This document shows, one piece after another, positions 1 to 7,454 of a stretch of DNA of 12,360 bases. Position 1 is the first letter of the stretch. The number at the start of each line of letters is the position of its first letter. The position numbers and the translations under genes were made by a program. Where the stretch lies: positions 1 through 12,360 of the forward strand of contig JAHECM010000018.1 of the NCBI GenBank assembly GCA_024641725.1. Reading direction: 5' to 3'. The notes under the pieces are model-generated. The model had not been told where the DNA came from and ran no database searches. It worked only from the letters and a program-made list of their open reading frames with translations. The stretch comes from Limnohabitans sp. GTDB taxonomy: Bacteria > Pseudomonadota > Gammaproteobacteria > Burkholderiales > Burkholderiaceae_C.

Positions 1-398
1 AGCAGCCGTGCGAACTTGTCGCTGCCCACGGTGCCCCGCGTGGCGATCACGCCAATCCGACCGGTCTGGCTCAGTGCCACAGCGGGCTTGAGCGCGGGCT
101 CGACCCCAACCAGTGGCAGCAGCGGATGGCGCTCGCGCAGCTCGTGGATGGCTGCTGCGGTGGCGGTGTTGCAGGCCACCACCAAAGCCTTGATTTGGTG
201 GTGCGCGATCAGGTGCTCGGCAATGGCGTGGGTGCGTTCGCGCACTTGCAGATCGTTTTTTTCGCCATAAGGCGCGTGCGCGTTGTCGGCCAGGTACACA
301 AAATGCTCATGGGGCAGTTCGGCTTGCAGAGCTTGCAAGACGCTCAGGCCGCCGATGCCGCTGTCAAACACCCCAATGGGACGCTGGGCCGAACTCAT
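1..398 (-). CDS. murI: Glutamate racemase, N-terminal half (3' end cut by window)
   Basis: Cytoplasmic cofactor-independent racemase that converts L-glutamate to D-glutamate for peptidoglycan precursors. About 132 residues are visible from the ATG at 398; the family is usually about 260-285 residues, so roughly half is present and the rest lies before base 1. The N-terminus carries the family signature GVFDSGIGGLSVL (residues 9-21, with the substrate-contacting Asp12-Ser13). The ADNAHAPYGEK segment is at 37-47. ACNTATA at 75-81 contains the first catalytic cysteine, Cys76. The second catalytic cysteine lies outside the window. No good ribosome binding site is visible. The start is only 18 nt past the T-run of the terminator that follows the fumarase gene, so its promoter is unclear. 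The identification is very safe; only the exact start is uncertain. Confidence 0.94.
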   Translation of the reverse strand, partial: MSSAQRPIGVFDSGIGGLSVLQALQAELPHEHFVYLADNAHAPYGEKNDLQVRERTHAIAEHLIAHHQIKALVVACNTATAAAIHELRERHPLLPLVGVEPALKPAVALSQTGRIGVIATRGTVGSDKFARL

Positions 399-416
399 GG
401 GTGCTGTGCTTTGATG

Positions 417-439
417 AAAAAGGCCGCAAAAGCGGCCTT
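417..439 (-). terminator. Rho-independent terminator after fumarase gene
   Basis: Read on the minus strand, an 8-bp perfect stem (AAGGCCGC / GCGGCCTT) with a TTTT loop runs straight into a run of five T. It starts 11 nt after the fumarase stop codon and ends 18 nt before the murI start, so it should end the yqhA-fumarase transcript and partly insulate murI. Confidence 0.85.
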
Positions 440-450
440 GATACAGGGCA

Positions 451-2004
451 TCAGGCCGCCGTGACGCCAATGCCCTTGAACTCGCCCGTGGCAATGCGTT
501 TTTGCCATTCGGCGGGGCCGGTGGTGTGGGCGCTGGTGCCGCCCGCATCCACGGCCACCGTCACGGGCATATCCACCACGTCGAATTCGTAAATGGCTTC
601 CATGCCCATGTCGGCAAAGCCCACGACTTGGGCGTGTTTGATGGCTTTGGACACGAGGTAGGCCGCGCCGCCCACGGCCATCAGGTAGGCGCTCTTGTGC
701 TTTTTGATGGCCTCGATGGCGACCGGGCCGCGCTCGGCCTTGCCGATCATGGCGATCAGGCCAGTGTTGGCCAGCATCATCTCGGTGAAGCCGTCCATGC
801 GGGTGGCGGTGGTGGGGCCTGCGGGGCCCACCGCTTCGTCGCCCACGGGGTCCACGGGGCCGACGTAATAAATCACGCGGTTGGTGAAGTCCACGGGCAG
901 GGGTTCGCCCTTGGCCAGCATGTCTTGGATGCGCTTGTGCGCGGCGTCACGGCCGGTGAGCATCTTGCCATTGAGCAGCAAAGTCTGGCCGGGTTTCCAG
1001 CTGGCCACTTCGGCAGGGGTGAGGGTGTTGAGGTCAACGCGTTGGCTTTTTTCGGTGTCAGGAGCCCAGGCCACGTTGGGCCACAGGTCGAGCGAAGGCG
1101 CTTCCAAATACGAGGGGCCTGAGCCGTCGAGCACAAAGTGCGCGTGGCGCGTGGCCGCGCAATTGGGGATCATGGCCACCGGCTTGCTGGCCGCGTGGGT
1201 GGGGTACATCTTGATCTTCACGTCCAGCACCGTGGTCAGGCCGCCCAAGCCTTGCGCGCCAATGCCCAAGGCGTTGACCTTGTGGTACAGCTCCAAGCGC
1301 ATTTCTTCGACTTGGTCGAGCTTCTCACCCTTGCTCGATTTTTCGAGCAACTGGTACATGTCCAGGTCGTCCATCAGGCTTTCTTTGGCCATCAGGACTG
1401 CTTTTTCGGCGGTGCCGCCAATGCCGATGCCCAGCATGCCGGGCGGGCACCAGCCTGCACCCATGGTAGGAACGGTTTTGAGCACCCAGTCAACGACGCT
1501 GTCGCCGGGGTTGAGCATGATCATCTTGGACTTGTTTTCGCTGCCACCGCCTTTGGCCGCTACGGTCACGTGCACATGGTGGCCGGGCACGATCTTGGTG
1601 AAGATCACGGCAGGGGTGTTGTCCTTGGTGTTCTTGCGGTTGAAGTGCGGGTCGGACACGACCGATGCGCGCAGCGTGTTGTCGGGGTGGTTGTAGCCAC
1701 GGCGCACGCCTTCGTTCACGGCGTCTTCTAGGCTGCCAGTGAAGCCGTCAAACTTGACGTCCATGCCCACTTCTAGGAACACGTTGACGATGCCGGTGTC
1801 CTGGCAAATCGGGCGGTGACCGTAAGCGCTCATCTTGCTGTTGGTCAGAATCTGCGCAATCGCGTCCTTGGCCGCTGGGCTTTGCTCACGTTCGTAAGCG
1901 CTGGCCAGGTGCGAGATGAAGTCGGCCGGGTGGTAGTAGCTGATGTACTGCAGGGCGGCGGCGACGGATTCGATCAGGTCGTCTTGTTTGATCAGAGTGG
2001 TCAT
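451..2004 (-). CDS. fumA: Class I (4Fe-4S) fumarate hydratase
   Basis: Interconverts fumarate and L-malate in the TCA cycle, in the cytoplasm. The protein is 517 residues, close to the single-chain FumA/FumB type (about 550) and unlike the class II FumC lyases. The N-terminal TtdA-like part (about 1-290) holds the three expected cluster ligands: Cys67 in PICQDTG, Cys186 in GAGWCPPG and Cys282 in IPNCAATRH. The motif GHHVHVTVAAKGGGSENKSK at 141-160 is typical of the family. The C-terminal TtdB-like swivel part (about 320-510) contains NGKMLTGRDAAHKR and GPAGPTTATRMD. The ATG at 2004 has only a weak Shine-Dalgarno (GGGATC). It follows the yqhA stop by 45 nt on the same strand, so cotranscription is likely. 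Class I fumarases are oxygen- and superoxide-sensitive, and no fumC is seen here. A related tartrate or mesaconate hydratase is possible but less likely given the fused single chain. Confidence 0.96.
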   Translation of the reverse strand: MTTLIKQDDLIESVAAALQYISYYHPADFISHLASAYEREQSPAAKDAIAQILTNSKMSAYGHRPICQDTGIVNVFLEVGMDVKFDGFTGSLEDAVNEGVRRGYNHPDNTLRASVVSDPHFNRKNTKDNTPAVIFTKIVPGHHVHVTVAAKGGGSENKSKMIMLNPGDSVVDWVLKTVPTMGAGWCPPGMLGIGIGGTAEKAVLMAKESLMDDLDMYQLLEKSSKGEKLDQVEEMRLELYHKVNALGIGAQGLGGLTTVLDVKIKMYPTHAASKPVAMIPNCAATRHAHFVLDGSGPSYLEAPSLDLWPNVAWAPDTEKSQRVDLNTLTPAEVASWKPGQTLLLNGKMLTGRDAAHKRIQDMLAKGEPLPVDFTNRVIYYVGPVDPVGDEAVGPAGPTTATRMDGFTEMMLANTGLIAMIGKAERGPVAIEAIKKHKSAYLMAVGGAAYLVSKAIKHAQVVGFADMGMEAIYEFDVVDMPVTVAVDAGGTSAHTTGPAEWQKRIATGEFKGIGVTAA

Positions 2005-2049
2005 GGTGGTGTGATCCCGTGAAAATAAAAATCGGTCGTTGTCAGGTGT

Positions 2050-2649
2050 TCAGTGGGGCTTGTCGTGGTGCGACATCAGGCGGTCTGCGTAGGCAATGGC
2101 GATGGCGCTGAGCAAAAATGCCACGTGGATGAGGGTTTGCCACATCAGCACCTTCTCGTCGTAGTTGGCGGCGTTGATGAAGGTCTTGAGCAGGTGGATC
2201 GAGCTGATGCCAATGATGGCCGTGCCCAGTTTGACTTTGAGCACCGAGGCGTTCACGTGGTCCAGCCACTCGGGTTGGTCGGGGTGGCCTTCGAGGTTCA
2301 GGCGCGAGACAAAGGTTTCGTAGCCGCCCACGATGACCATGATCAGCAAGTTGGAGATCATGACCACGTCGATGAGGCCCAACACCACCAACATGATCAC
2401 GGTTTCGTTGAGCGCCGTGATGGGCGCATCGGACTTGTAGCCAATGCTGCCAATCAGCGCTTGCAGGGCGTGCTGGTTGCCGAACGCGGCTTCGAGCAAA
2501 TGCACCAGCTCAACCCAAAAATGGAACACGTACACGGCTTGCGCGGCGATCAAACCCAAGTACAGCGGCAATTGCAGCCAGCGGCTGGCAAAAATGAAGC
2601 TGTTCAAAGAGCTGTTGGCCGCTTTGGGCGCGGGAGTCTGTTTTGACAT
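2050..2649 (-). CDS. yqhA: UPF0114/YqhA-family inner membrane protein
   Basis: Small integral membrane protein of unknown biochemical function, 199 residues (E. coli YqhA is about 164, so this one has extra N- and C-terminal residues). Four hydrophobic helices are visible at roughly 25-46, 83-108, 140-158 and 170-188. The segment VIVGGYETFVSRL (105-117) after helix 2 and KVKLGTAIIGISSIHLLKTF (138-157) around helix 3 are the parts by which I recognise the family. The N-terminus is polar and Ala/Pro/Ser-rich, and the C-terminus ends in a His/Asp/Lys tail. It is the first gene of a probable two-gene unit with the fumarase (45 nt gap) and is divergent from acs across 178 nt. The ATG at 2649 has a poorly placed AAAGG, so the start is probable rather than certain. 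The family is clear; any role in metabolite or ion movement would be guesswork. Confidence 0.9.
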   Translation of the reverse strand: MSKQTPAPKAANSSLNSFIFASRWLQLPLYLGLIAAQAVYVFHFWVELVHLLEAAFGNQHALQALIGSIGYKSDAPITALNETVIMLVVLGLIDVVMISNLLIMVIVGGYETFVSRLNLEGHPDQPEWLDHVNASVLKVKLGTAIIGISSIHLLKTFINAANYDEKVLMWQTLIHVAFLLSAIAIAYADRLMSHHDKPH

Positions 2650-2687
2650 GGATGTTCTGGAACCTTTGTTGAAACCGGGCGCTTCAA

Positions 2688-2717
2688 TTGATACCGGATT
2701 TTAGGCGGTAGTTCCAA
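2688..2717 (-). promoter_or_regulatory. Candidate sigma-70 promoter for yqhA-fumarase
   Basis: On the minus strand TTGGAA (2712-2717) and TATCAA (2688-2693) are separated by 18 nt, each matching 4 of 6 consensus bases, about 38 nt upstream of the yqhA start. This is judged by eye only. No comparably good promoter was found for the divergent acs gene in the same 178-nt gap. Confidence 0.3.
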
Positions 2718-2812
2718 GATTTCTGACCCGCTTCTTGCAAGCCTGATGTCAGTCAGTGCTTTGTAAGAGCCAAAGCAGACATTTGCAGCAGTTTCAAAAA
2801 CGCCCTGTCATT

Positions 2813-2818
2813 GAGGAG
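2813..2818 (+). promoter_or_regulatory. acs: Ribosome binding site deciding the acs start
   Basis: GAGGAG sits 9 nt before the ATG at 2828. This selects that ATG over an in-frame GTG at 2756, which would add 24 residues that do not look like an Acs N-terminus. Confidence 0.8.
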
Positions 2819-2827
2819 ACAAATCTG

Positions 2828-4789
2828 ATGAGTGCCACCATTTACCAACCCAGCGCTGAATTCGTTAAAAACGCTAACGTTTCCGGCATGGCCGCTTACG
2901 AAGCTTTGTGCAAAGAAGCCGACACCGACTACCAAGGCTATTGGGGTCGCCTGGCCAAAGAGCTGATCACTTGGAAGACCCCGTTCACCAAAGTGCTCGA
3001 CGAATCCAATGCACCCTTCTTCAAGTGGTTCGAAGACGGCACGCTGAACGCGTCTTACAACTGCCTGGACCGCAACGTCGAAAAAGGCTTGGGCGACAAG
3101 ACCGCCATCATTTTTGAAGCCGACGGCGGCGAAGTGACCAAGGTCACTTACAGCCAACTGCTGGCCAAAACCTGCCAGTACGCCAACGCGCTCAAGAGCC
3201 TGGGTATCCAAAAGGGTGACCGCGTGGTCATCTACATCTCCATGTCCATCGACGGCGTGGCTGCCATGCAAGCTTGCGCCCGCATTGGCGCGACCCACTC
3301 GGTGGTGTTTGGCGGCTTCTCGGCCCAGTCACTGCGTGACCGCATCGAAGACACCGGCGCTGTCGCCGTCATCACAGCAGACCACCAAGTGCGCGGTGGC
3401 AAGCAGCTGGCCCTCAAATCCATCGTGGACGAAGCCCTGGCTTTGGGCGGCTGCGGCTCCATCAAAAATGTCTTGGTCGTCAAACGCTCGGGTGCCGACA
3501 TCGCCATGACCGCAGGCCGCGACTTGTGGATGGCCGAGCTGGCCGACCAGCAAGCCACCACCTGCGAGCCCGAGTGGGTGAGCGCTGAACACCCCCTGTT
3601 CTTGCTCTACACCTCTGGCTCTACCGGCAAGCCCAAAGGCGTGCAGCACAGCACCGGCGGCTACTTGCTGCACGCTGCACTGACCACCAAGTGGACCTTC
3701 GACCTGAAGGCCGACGATGTGTTTTGGTGCACCGCCGACATCGGCTGGGTCACGGGCCACACTTACATCACCTACGGCCCCTTGGCCTTGGGCGGCACTG
3801 AAATCGTGTTCGAAGGCGTGCCCACTTACCCCGACGCTGGCCGCTTCTGGAAGATGATCCAAGACCACAAAGTCTCGATCTTCTACACCGCACCCACCGC
3901 CATCCGGTCGCTCATCAAGGCCGCAGAAGCCAACGACGCTGTGCACCCCAAGAGCTACGACCTCACGAGCCTGCGTTTGCTCGGTTCGGTGGGTGAGCCC
4001 ATCAACCCTGCTGCTTGGGAGTGGTACCACCAGCACGTGGGCGGCGGCAATTGCCCGATCGTGGACACCTTCTGGCAAACCGAAACCGGCGGCCACATGA
4101 TCACCCCGCTGCCCGGCGTGACGCCCATGGTGCCAGGCTCTTGCACACTGCCGTTCCCCGGCATCCAAGCGGCCATCGTGAGCGAAACGGGCGACGACAT
4201 GCCCAATGGCCAAGGCGGCATTTTGGTGGTCAAGCGCCCATGGCCTTCCATGATCCGCAACATCTGGGGCGACCCCGAGCGCTTCATCAAGAGCTACTAC
4301 CCCGATGACTTCAAGGGCAAGTACTACTTGGCGGGCGACGGTGCGATCCGCGACGAAAAAACCGGTTACTTCACCATCACCGGCCGCATCGACGACGTGC
4401 TGAACGTGTCGGGCCACCGCATGGGCACGATGGAAATCGAATCTGCTTTGGTCAGCTGCACCGAGCTGGTGGCCGAAGCCGCCGTGGTGGGCCGCCCAGA
4501 CGACACCACCGGTGAGGCGATTTGCGCCTTCGTGGTGCTCAAGCGCGCACTGCCCAACAACGACGAAGGCAAGGCCATTGCCAAGCAGCTGCGCGACCAC
4601 ATCGCCAAAGAAATTGGCCCGATCGCCAAGCCCAAAGACATCCGCTTTGGCGAGAATTTGCCCAAGACCCGTTCCGGTAAGATCATGCGCCGCCTGCTGC
4701 GTTCGCTGGCCAAAGGCGAAGAGATCACGCAAGACATCTCGACTTTAGAGAACCCTGCCATCTTGGGCCAGTTGGGTCAGGCTTACTGA
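2828..4789 (+). CDS. acs: Acetyl-CoA synthetase (AMP-forming)
   Basis: Activates acetate with ATP and CoA to acetyl-CoA through acetyl-AMP, in the cytoplasm. From the ATG at 2828 it is 653 residues, matching the usual length of about 650. ANL-superfamily motifs occur in order: the ATP loop TSGSTGKPKG (262-271), WVTGHTYITYGPL (307-319), and DTFWQTETGG (413-422), whose Trp416 is the bulky residue that limits the pocket to acetate. Then come YYLAGDGA (499-506), TGRIDDVLNVSGHR (518-531) at the hinge to the C-terminal domain, and PKTRSGKIMRR near the end. Lys618 of that last motif is the catalytic lysine that is reversibly acetylated in well-studied Acs enzymes. The gene stands alone on the plus strand, divergent from yqhA-fumarase, and ends before a strong terminator. 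Propionyl-CoA synthetase is the main alternative, but the Trp and the overall match favour acetate. Confidence 0.97.
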   Translation: MSATIYQPSAEFVKNANVSGMAAYEALCKEADTDYQGYWGRLAKELITWKTPFTKVLDESNAPFFKWFEDGTLNASYNCLDRNVEKGLGDKTAIIFEADGGEVTKVTYSQLLAKTCQYANALKSLGIQKGDRVVIYISMSIDGVAAMQACARIGATHSVVFGGFSAQSLRDRIEDTGAVAVITADHQVRGGKQLALKSIVDEALALGGCGSIKNVLVVKRSGADIAMTAGRDLWMAELADQQATTCEPEWVSAEHPLFLLYTSGSTGKPKGVQHSTGGYLLHAALTTKWTFDLKADDVFWCTADIGWVTGHTYITYGPLALGGTEIVFEGVPTYPDAGRFWKMIQDHKVSIFYTAPTAIRSLIKAAEANDAVHPKSYDLTSLRLLGSVGEPINPAAWEWYHQHVGGGNCPIVDTFWQTETGGHMITPLPGVTPMVPGSCTLPFPGIQAAIVSETGDDMPNGQGGILVVKRPWPSMIRNIWGDPERFIKSYYPDDFKGKYYLAGDGAIRDEKTGYFTITGRIDDVLNVSGHRMGTMEIESALVSCTELVAEAAVVGRPDDTTGEAICAFVVLKRALPNNDEGKAIAKQLRDHIAKEIGPIAKPKDIRFGENLPKTRSGKIMRRLLRSLAKGEEITQDISTLENPAILGQLGQAY

Positions 4790-4869
4790 TCGGTTGATCC
4801 GTTCATTGGGCAAACGTGCATTGGGCGAGTGACGGTCTGCTGTCAGGGCAGACAGTGGTTAGCCCTCTC

Positions 4870-4905
4870 AAAAAATAAGGCAGCCTGTGGGCTGCCTTAT
4901 TTTTT
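4870..4905. terminator. Strong bidirectional terminator between convergent genes
   Basis: A perfect 16-bp inverted repeat (aaaaaataaggcagcc / ggctgccttatttttt) with a TGTG loop gives a GC-rich stem flanked by A6 and T6, so it works on both strands. It closes acs from the left and the hydrolase gene, which ends at 4932, from the right. Confidence 0.95.
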
Positions 4906-4931
4906 GCGGCACTCAAGCGCAAGCCCTTGCG

Positions 4932-6269
4932 TCAAGGCATTTGCTTTTCCAGTTTCAGTCCCACGGCGGTTCGGCGCGCAAAGCCTTTCCAGTAGGTGTG
5001 GTCGCTGTTGAGGGTGCCATTGGCTTGCGCCGACCACTTGCCGCTTTGCGCTGACTCCACCAGATGCAAGTAGGGCTCCATCGCAGCGTCTTGGCGCAGG
5101 TATTTGCCCAAAAAGGCGGTGGCGAAATGCTGCGCAATGTTGTTCATGCGCGTGTTGTCCCAGACCGCATCGATGTAATGGTTGGCCGGGATGCTGGGCA
5201 AGTGCGGCACGGCCGCCCAGGTTTCTTTGGGGGCGGGCATGGGCGCGGCCGCGTTGTGGTTGGCGTTTTCAAAGGTCAGCAAGTAGCGCGGTGCTTGGGT
5301 GCTGGCTTCAAAAATATTGCGCACACCGGGTGAATAGCCCGAGACGTCGTCGGCACTGCCAGCCATGAAGAACATCGGTGTTTTGATCTGTGCCAAGCCT
5401 TGTGCGTCCCACAAACCTGCGTTCCATCCCCAGGGCGCGATGGCGATGCCCGCTTTGATGCGCGGGTCCAAGCTGGCCGTGTAAGCCGTTTGGCCAGCTT
5501 GGCGGGCTTTGAGCGCGCCGTTGGGCGGTGCCATGGGGGAGCTGACGGCTTTCTCGCTGAAGCCGCCGCCCAGGGTGTTGACCACCCCGTAGCCGCCCAT
5601 GGAGTAACCGATCAAGGCGGTTTGGTCCGCGTTGATCATGCCCTTGAAAGCACCTCGGGCAGCGTCTGAGTTTTGGCCTGCTTGCAGCTGAGCCATGGCG
5701 TTCAGGACAAAAAGCTGGTCCAGCGGGCGGTTGAGCAGCGTGCTGGCAAAGGCGGCTTGGTCACTGTAGGTGCTGTCGGTGTGGTCAATGGACGCCACCA
5801 CATAGCCTTTGCTGGCCAGGTTTTCGGCAAGAGGGCTCAGCAAGTAGCGGTTGCCCGGGTAGCCGTGCGAGATGATCACCAAAGGGTAAGGGCCACGGCT
5901 GCGGTCAGGTTCGGCGTTGCGAACCGCTTTGCCATAAATGCTGACTTCGCTTTTGGGGTCGCGCGTGATCACCCGGTACTCGCCCGTGTGGCCAGCGGGG
6001 GCCGGTGCCGAGGGGTACCAAACTTCCACAGTCAAGCGGCGGTCATAGCTCGGAATCAGCTCGCCGGATTTGGCCCGAACGATGTCCAACTGCGCGGGGT
6101 TGACCAGTTGCAAAGTGCGCACGCCAATGGCCATGCTGCCGTAGGCGGCCAATTCGGGGGCATCTGGCCGGATCTGGTCGATCCGGTTGTCCAGCGCCCA
6201 TGCCGGCAATGTCACGGGCAAAGCCAAGGCCAGAACCAGGGCGCAAAGGGGGTGGGAAGGTGTTTTCAT
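4932..6269 (-). CDS. Exported alpha/beta hydrolase, dienelactone-hydrolase-like (COG4188 type)
   Basis: Predicted secreted serine hydrolase of 445 residues, counting from the ATG at 6269; an in-frame TTG at 6278 would add three residues and overlap the upstream stop. The first 25 residues form a signal peptide: Lys2, a Leu/Ala-rich core, and a probable cut after AWA. The mature part shows an alpha/beta-hydrolase fold. YPLVIISHGYPGNR (128-141) carries the oxyanion-hole His-Gly. GYSMGG (221-226) holds the nucleophile Ser223. The acid is probably Asp307 or Asp308 in GSADD, and His338 in NANHN is the probable base. This arrangement resembles predicted dienelactone hydrolases and PAF-acetylhydrolase-like esterases, but the substrate cannot be read from sequence. 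The gene starts 5 nt after the stop of the Bug binding protein, so the two are almost certainly cotranscribed and possibly translationally coupled. A lipase, polyester hydrolase or lactonase remains possible. Confidence 0.85.
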   Translation of the reverse strand: MKTPSHPLCALVLALALPVTLPAWALDNRIDQIRPDAPELAAYGSMAIGVRTLQLVNPAQLDIVRAKSGELIPSYDRRLTVEVWYPSAPAPAGHTGEYRVITRDPKSEVSIYGKAVRNAEPDRSRGPYPLVIISHGYPGNRYLLSPLAENLASKGYVVASIDHTDSTYSDQAAFASTLLNRPLDQLFVLNAMAQLQAGQNSDAARGAFKGMINADQTALIGYSMGGYGVVNTLGGGFSEKAVSSPMAPPNGALKARQAGQTAYTASLDPRIKAGIAIAPWGWNAGLWDAQGLAQIKTPMFFMAGSADDVSGYSPGVRNIFEASTQAPRYLLTFENANHNAAAPMPAPKETWAAVPHLPSIPANHYIDAVWDNTRMNNIAQHFATAFLGKYLRQDAAMEPYLHLVESAQSGKWSAQANGTLNSDHTYWKGFARRTAVGLKLEKQMP

Positions 6270-6274
6270 GGTGC

Positions 6275-7255
6275 TCAAGTCTTGATGCCCAAGCCGAGCT
6301 TTTCAATCAGACGCTTTTCTTTCACGTAGCTGGCCAGGATGAATTGGGTGTAAGCCTCGCTGTCCATGTAGATGACGGGTTGGTCGTACTTTTCAAAAGA
6401 TGCCATGACGGCCGGGTCGGTCAGGGTTTTCTTGAACGCGTCTTGCAGTTTGCGCACCAGCTTGGGGTCCATGCCTTTGGGCCCGGCAATGCCGAAGGGT
6501 GAATCGGACACGGTGTCGTAACCCAGCTCGTTGAGCGTGGGCACGTTGGGCCAGCGCTTGGTGCGCTTGCTGCCGTAGGTGGCCAGCAGGCGCATGGTGC
6601 CCGCCTCCACATGGGGCGCCCAACCGGTGGCGTCGCTGTGCGCATCAATGTGCCCACCCAGCAGGGCCTGCAGACCGTCCGAGCTGCCCTTGAACGGCAC
6701 ATGCGTGAGCTGGATGCCCGCTTTGTTGGCGAACTCTTCGACGGCCAAATGCGGCGTGGTGCCGTTGCCGGTGGAGCCGTAGTTGAACTTGCCCGGGTTG
6801 GCTTTGGCGAAGTTGACCAAGTCCTTGATGGTCTTGTGGGGCGAGTCGGCCTTGACCACGATGCCAAAGGTGTAGCCCGTCAGGCAGGCGATGTAGCTGA
6901 AGTCTTTGAGCGGGTCAAACTGCATCTTTTGCATGTGCGGCAAGCGGGCCACGCCGATTGTGATTTGCGACAGGGTGTAGCCGTCGGGTTGGGCGCGAAC
7001 CAGCTCGTTGGGGCCAAGCATGCCGCTGCCACCGGGCTTGTTGTCGATGACGACTTGCCCACCCAGCACTTTGCTGACGCTCTCGGCCAAGGCGCGCATG
7101 ACGATGTCGCTGGAGCCGCCCGCTGGCCAGGGGCAGATCAGTTTGACGGGTTTGGTGGGGTAAGCGGCTTGGGCCTGCGCCCATTGGGGCAGGGTCAGTG
7201 CGGCTGCGGCAGCCGTGCCGTTTTGTACAAATTGGCGGCGAGTGGTTTGGGTCAT
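6275..7255 (-). CDS. Bug-family (TctC-like) periplasmic solute-binding protein
   Basis: Periplasmic binding component of the tripartite tricarboxylate transporter class, 326 residues, the normal length for Bug proteins. The N-terminus TTRRQFVQ (4-11), a hydrophobic Ala/Leu stretch and AQAQA make a twin-arginine-type signal, cut near residue 30. Family landmarks follow: PWPAGGSSD (42-50), DNKPGGSGM (71-79), DGYTL (91-95), YGSTGNGTTPHLA (159-171), VPFKG (186-190) and NVPTLNELG (237-245). Bug proteins usually bind small carboxylates such as citrate, glutamate, nicotinate or aromatic acids. No TctA or TctB membrane subunits are in the window, as is common for the many orphan Bug genes of Burkholderiales. 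An AGGAG ribosome binding site lies 8 nt before the ATG. The partner is the downstream exported hydrolase, which suggests the ligand may be that enzyme's substrate or product; this is inference. Confidence 0.95.
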   Translation of the reverse strand: MTQTTRRQFVQNGTAAAAALTLPQWAQAQAAYPTKPVKLICPWPAGGSSDIVMRALAESVSKVLGGQVVIDNKPGGSGMLGPNELVRAQPDGYTLSQITIGVARLPHMQKMQFDPLKDFSYIACLTGYTFGIVVKADSPHKTIKDLVNFAKANPGKFNYGSTGNGTTPHLAVEEFANKAGIQLTHVPFKGSSDGLQALLGGHIDAHSDATGWAPHVEAGTMRLLATYGSKRTKRWPNVPTLNELGYDTVSDSPFGIAGPKGMDPKLVRKLQDAFKKTLTDPAVMASFEKYDQPVIYMDSEAYTQFILASYVKEKRLIEKLGLGIKT

Positions 7256-7263
7256 GCAAGAAG

Positions 7264-7268
7264 CTCCT
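7264..7268 (-). promoter_or_regulatory. Ribosome binding site of the Bug gene
   Basis: AGGAG on the minus strand, 8 nt before the ATG at 7255. It supports this start and is the strongest translation signal in the left part of the window. Confidence 0.8.
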
Positions 7269-7278
7269 TTATTGCCAA

Positions 7279-7307
7279 ATTGGACAGGCCAGGGCTGGGA
7301 CTGACAA
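7279..7307 (-). promoter_or_regulatory. Candidate sigma-70 promoter for the Bug-hydrolase operon
   Basis: On the minus strand TTGTCA (7302-7307, 5 of 6 consensus bases) is followed after 17 nt by TCCAAT (7279-7284, 4 of 6). The start site would fall near 7272, giving a leader of about 17 nt that just includes the ribosome binding site. This is an eye-based match. Confidence 0.4.
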
Positions 7308-7403
7308 GAGGGAAAACGCCAGACCCGCCGCTTTGCGCGTCACGCGGGTGACGGGCAATGCGCCATCGCGAGCGTGCCACGGCGATCCATGTCTTTGTCG
7401 GGG

Positions 7404-7451
7404 CGTTTATGCGCGGGTGAATGCGTGGGTTAAGGCGCGGGTTTAGGCGCG
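7404..7451. repeat. Degenerate 12-bp tandem repeat, four units
   Basis: Four consecutive 12-base units beginning at 7404, 7416, 7428 and 7440 fit the consensus GGTTWAKGCGCG on the plus strand. The last two units differ at one base, and the first two differ from the consensus at one to three. A fifth, poorer unit (GGTTAATCGCC, 7453-7463) is offset by one base and overlaps the final codons and stop of ggt. Function unknown. Confidence 0.6.
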
Positions 7452-7454
7452 AGG

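Noticed and set aside
502..1731. Long open frames on the strand opposite fumarase, rich in His, Gly and Val
   Set aside because: They mirror the fumarase codons; their composition is the usual shadow pattern of a GC-rich gene and no protein family is recognisable.
2756..2827. Upstream GTG extension of acs by 24 residues
   Set aside because: GAGGAG is correctly placed before the ATG at 2828, and the extension does not resemble an Acs N-terminus.
3329..4732. 467-codon open frame antisense to acs
   Set aside because: It is a composition-driven shadow of acs with no recognisable domain or start signal.
4804..4855. Repeated CATTGGGC (4804-4811, 4819-4826) and alternative small stems at 4835-4855 after acs
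   Set aside because: They are short, common in such composition, and upstream of an already sufficient terminator.
7338..7353. Short hairpin CGTCAC / GTGACG as the ggt terminator
   Set aside because: There is no T-run after it on the minus strand, the stem is only 6 bp, and it is about 100 nt past the stop.
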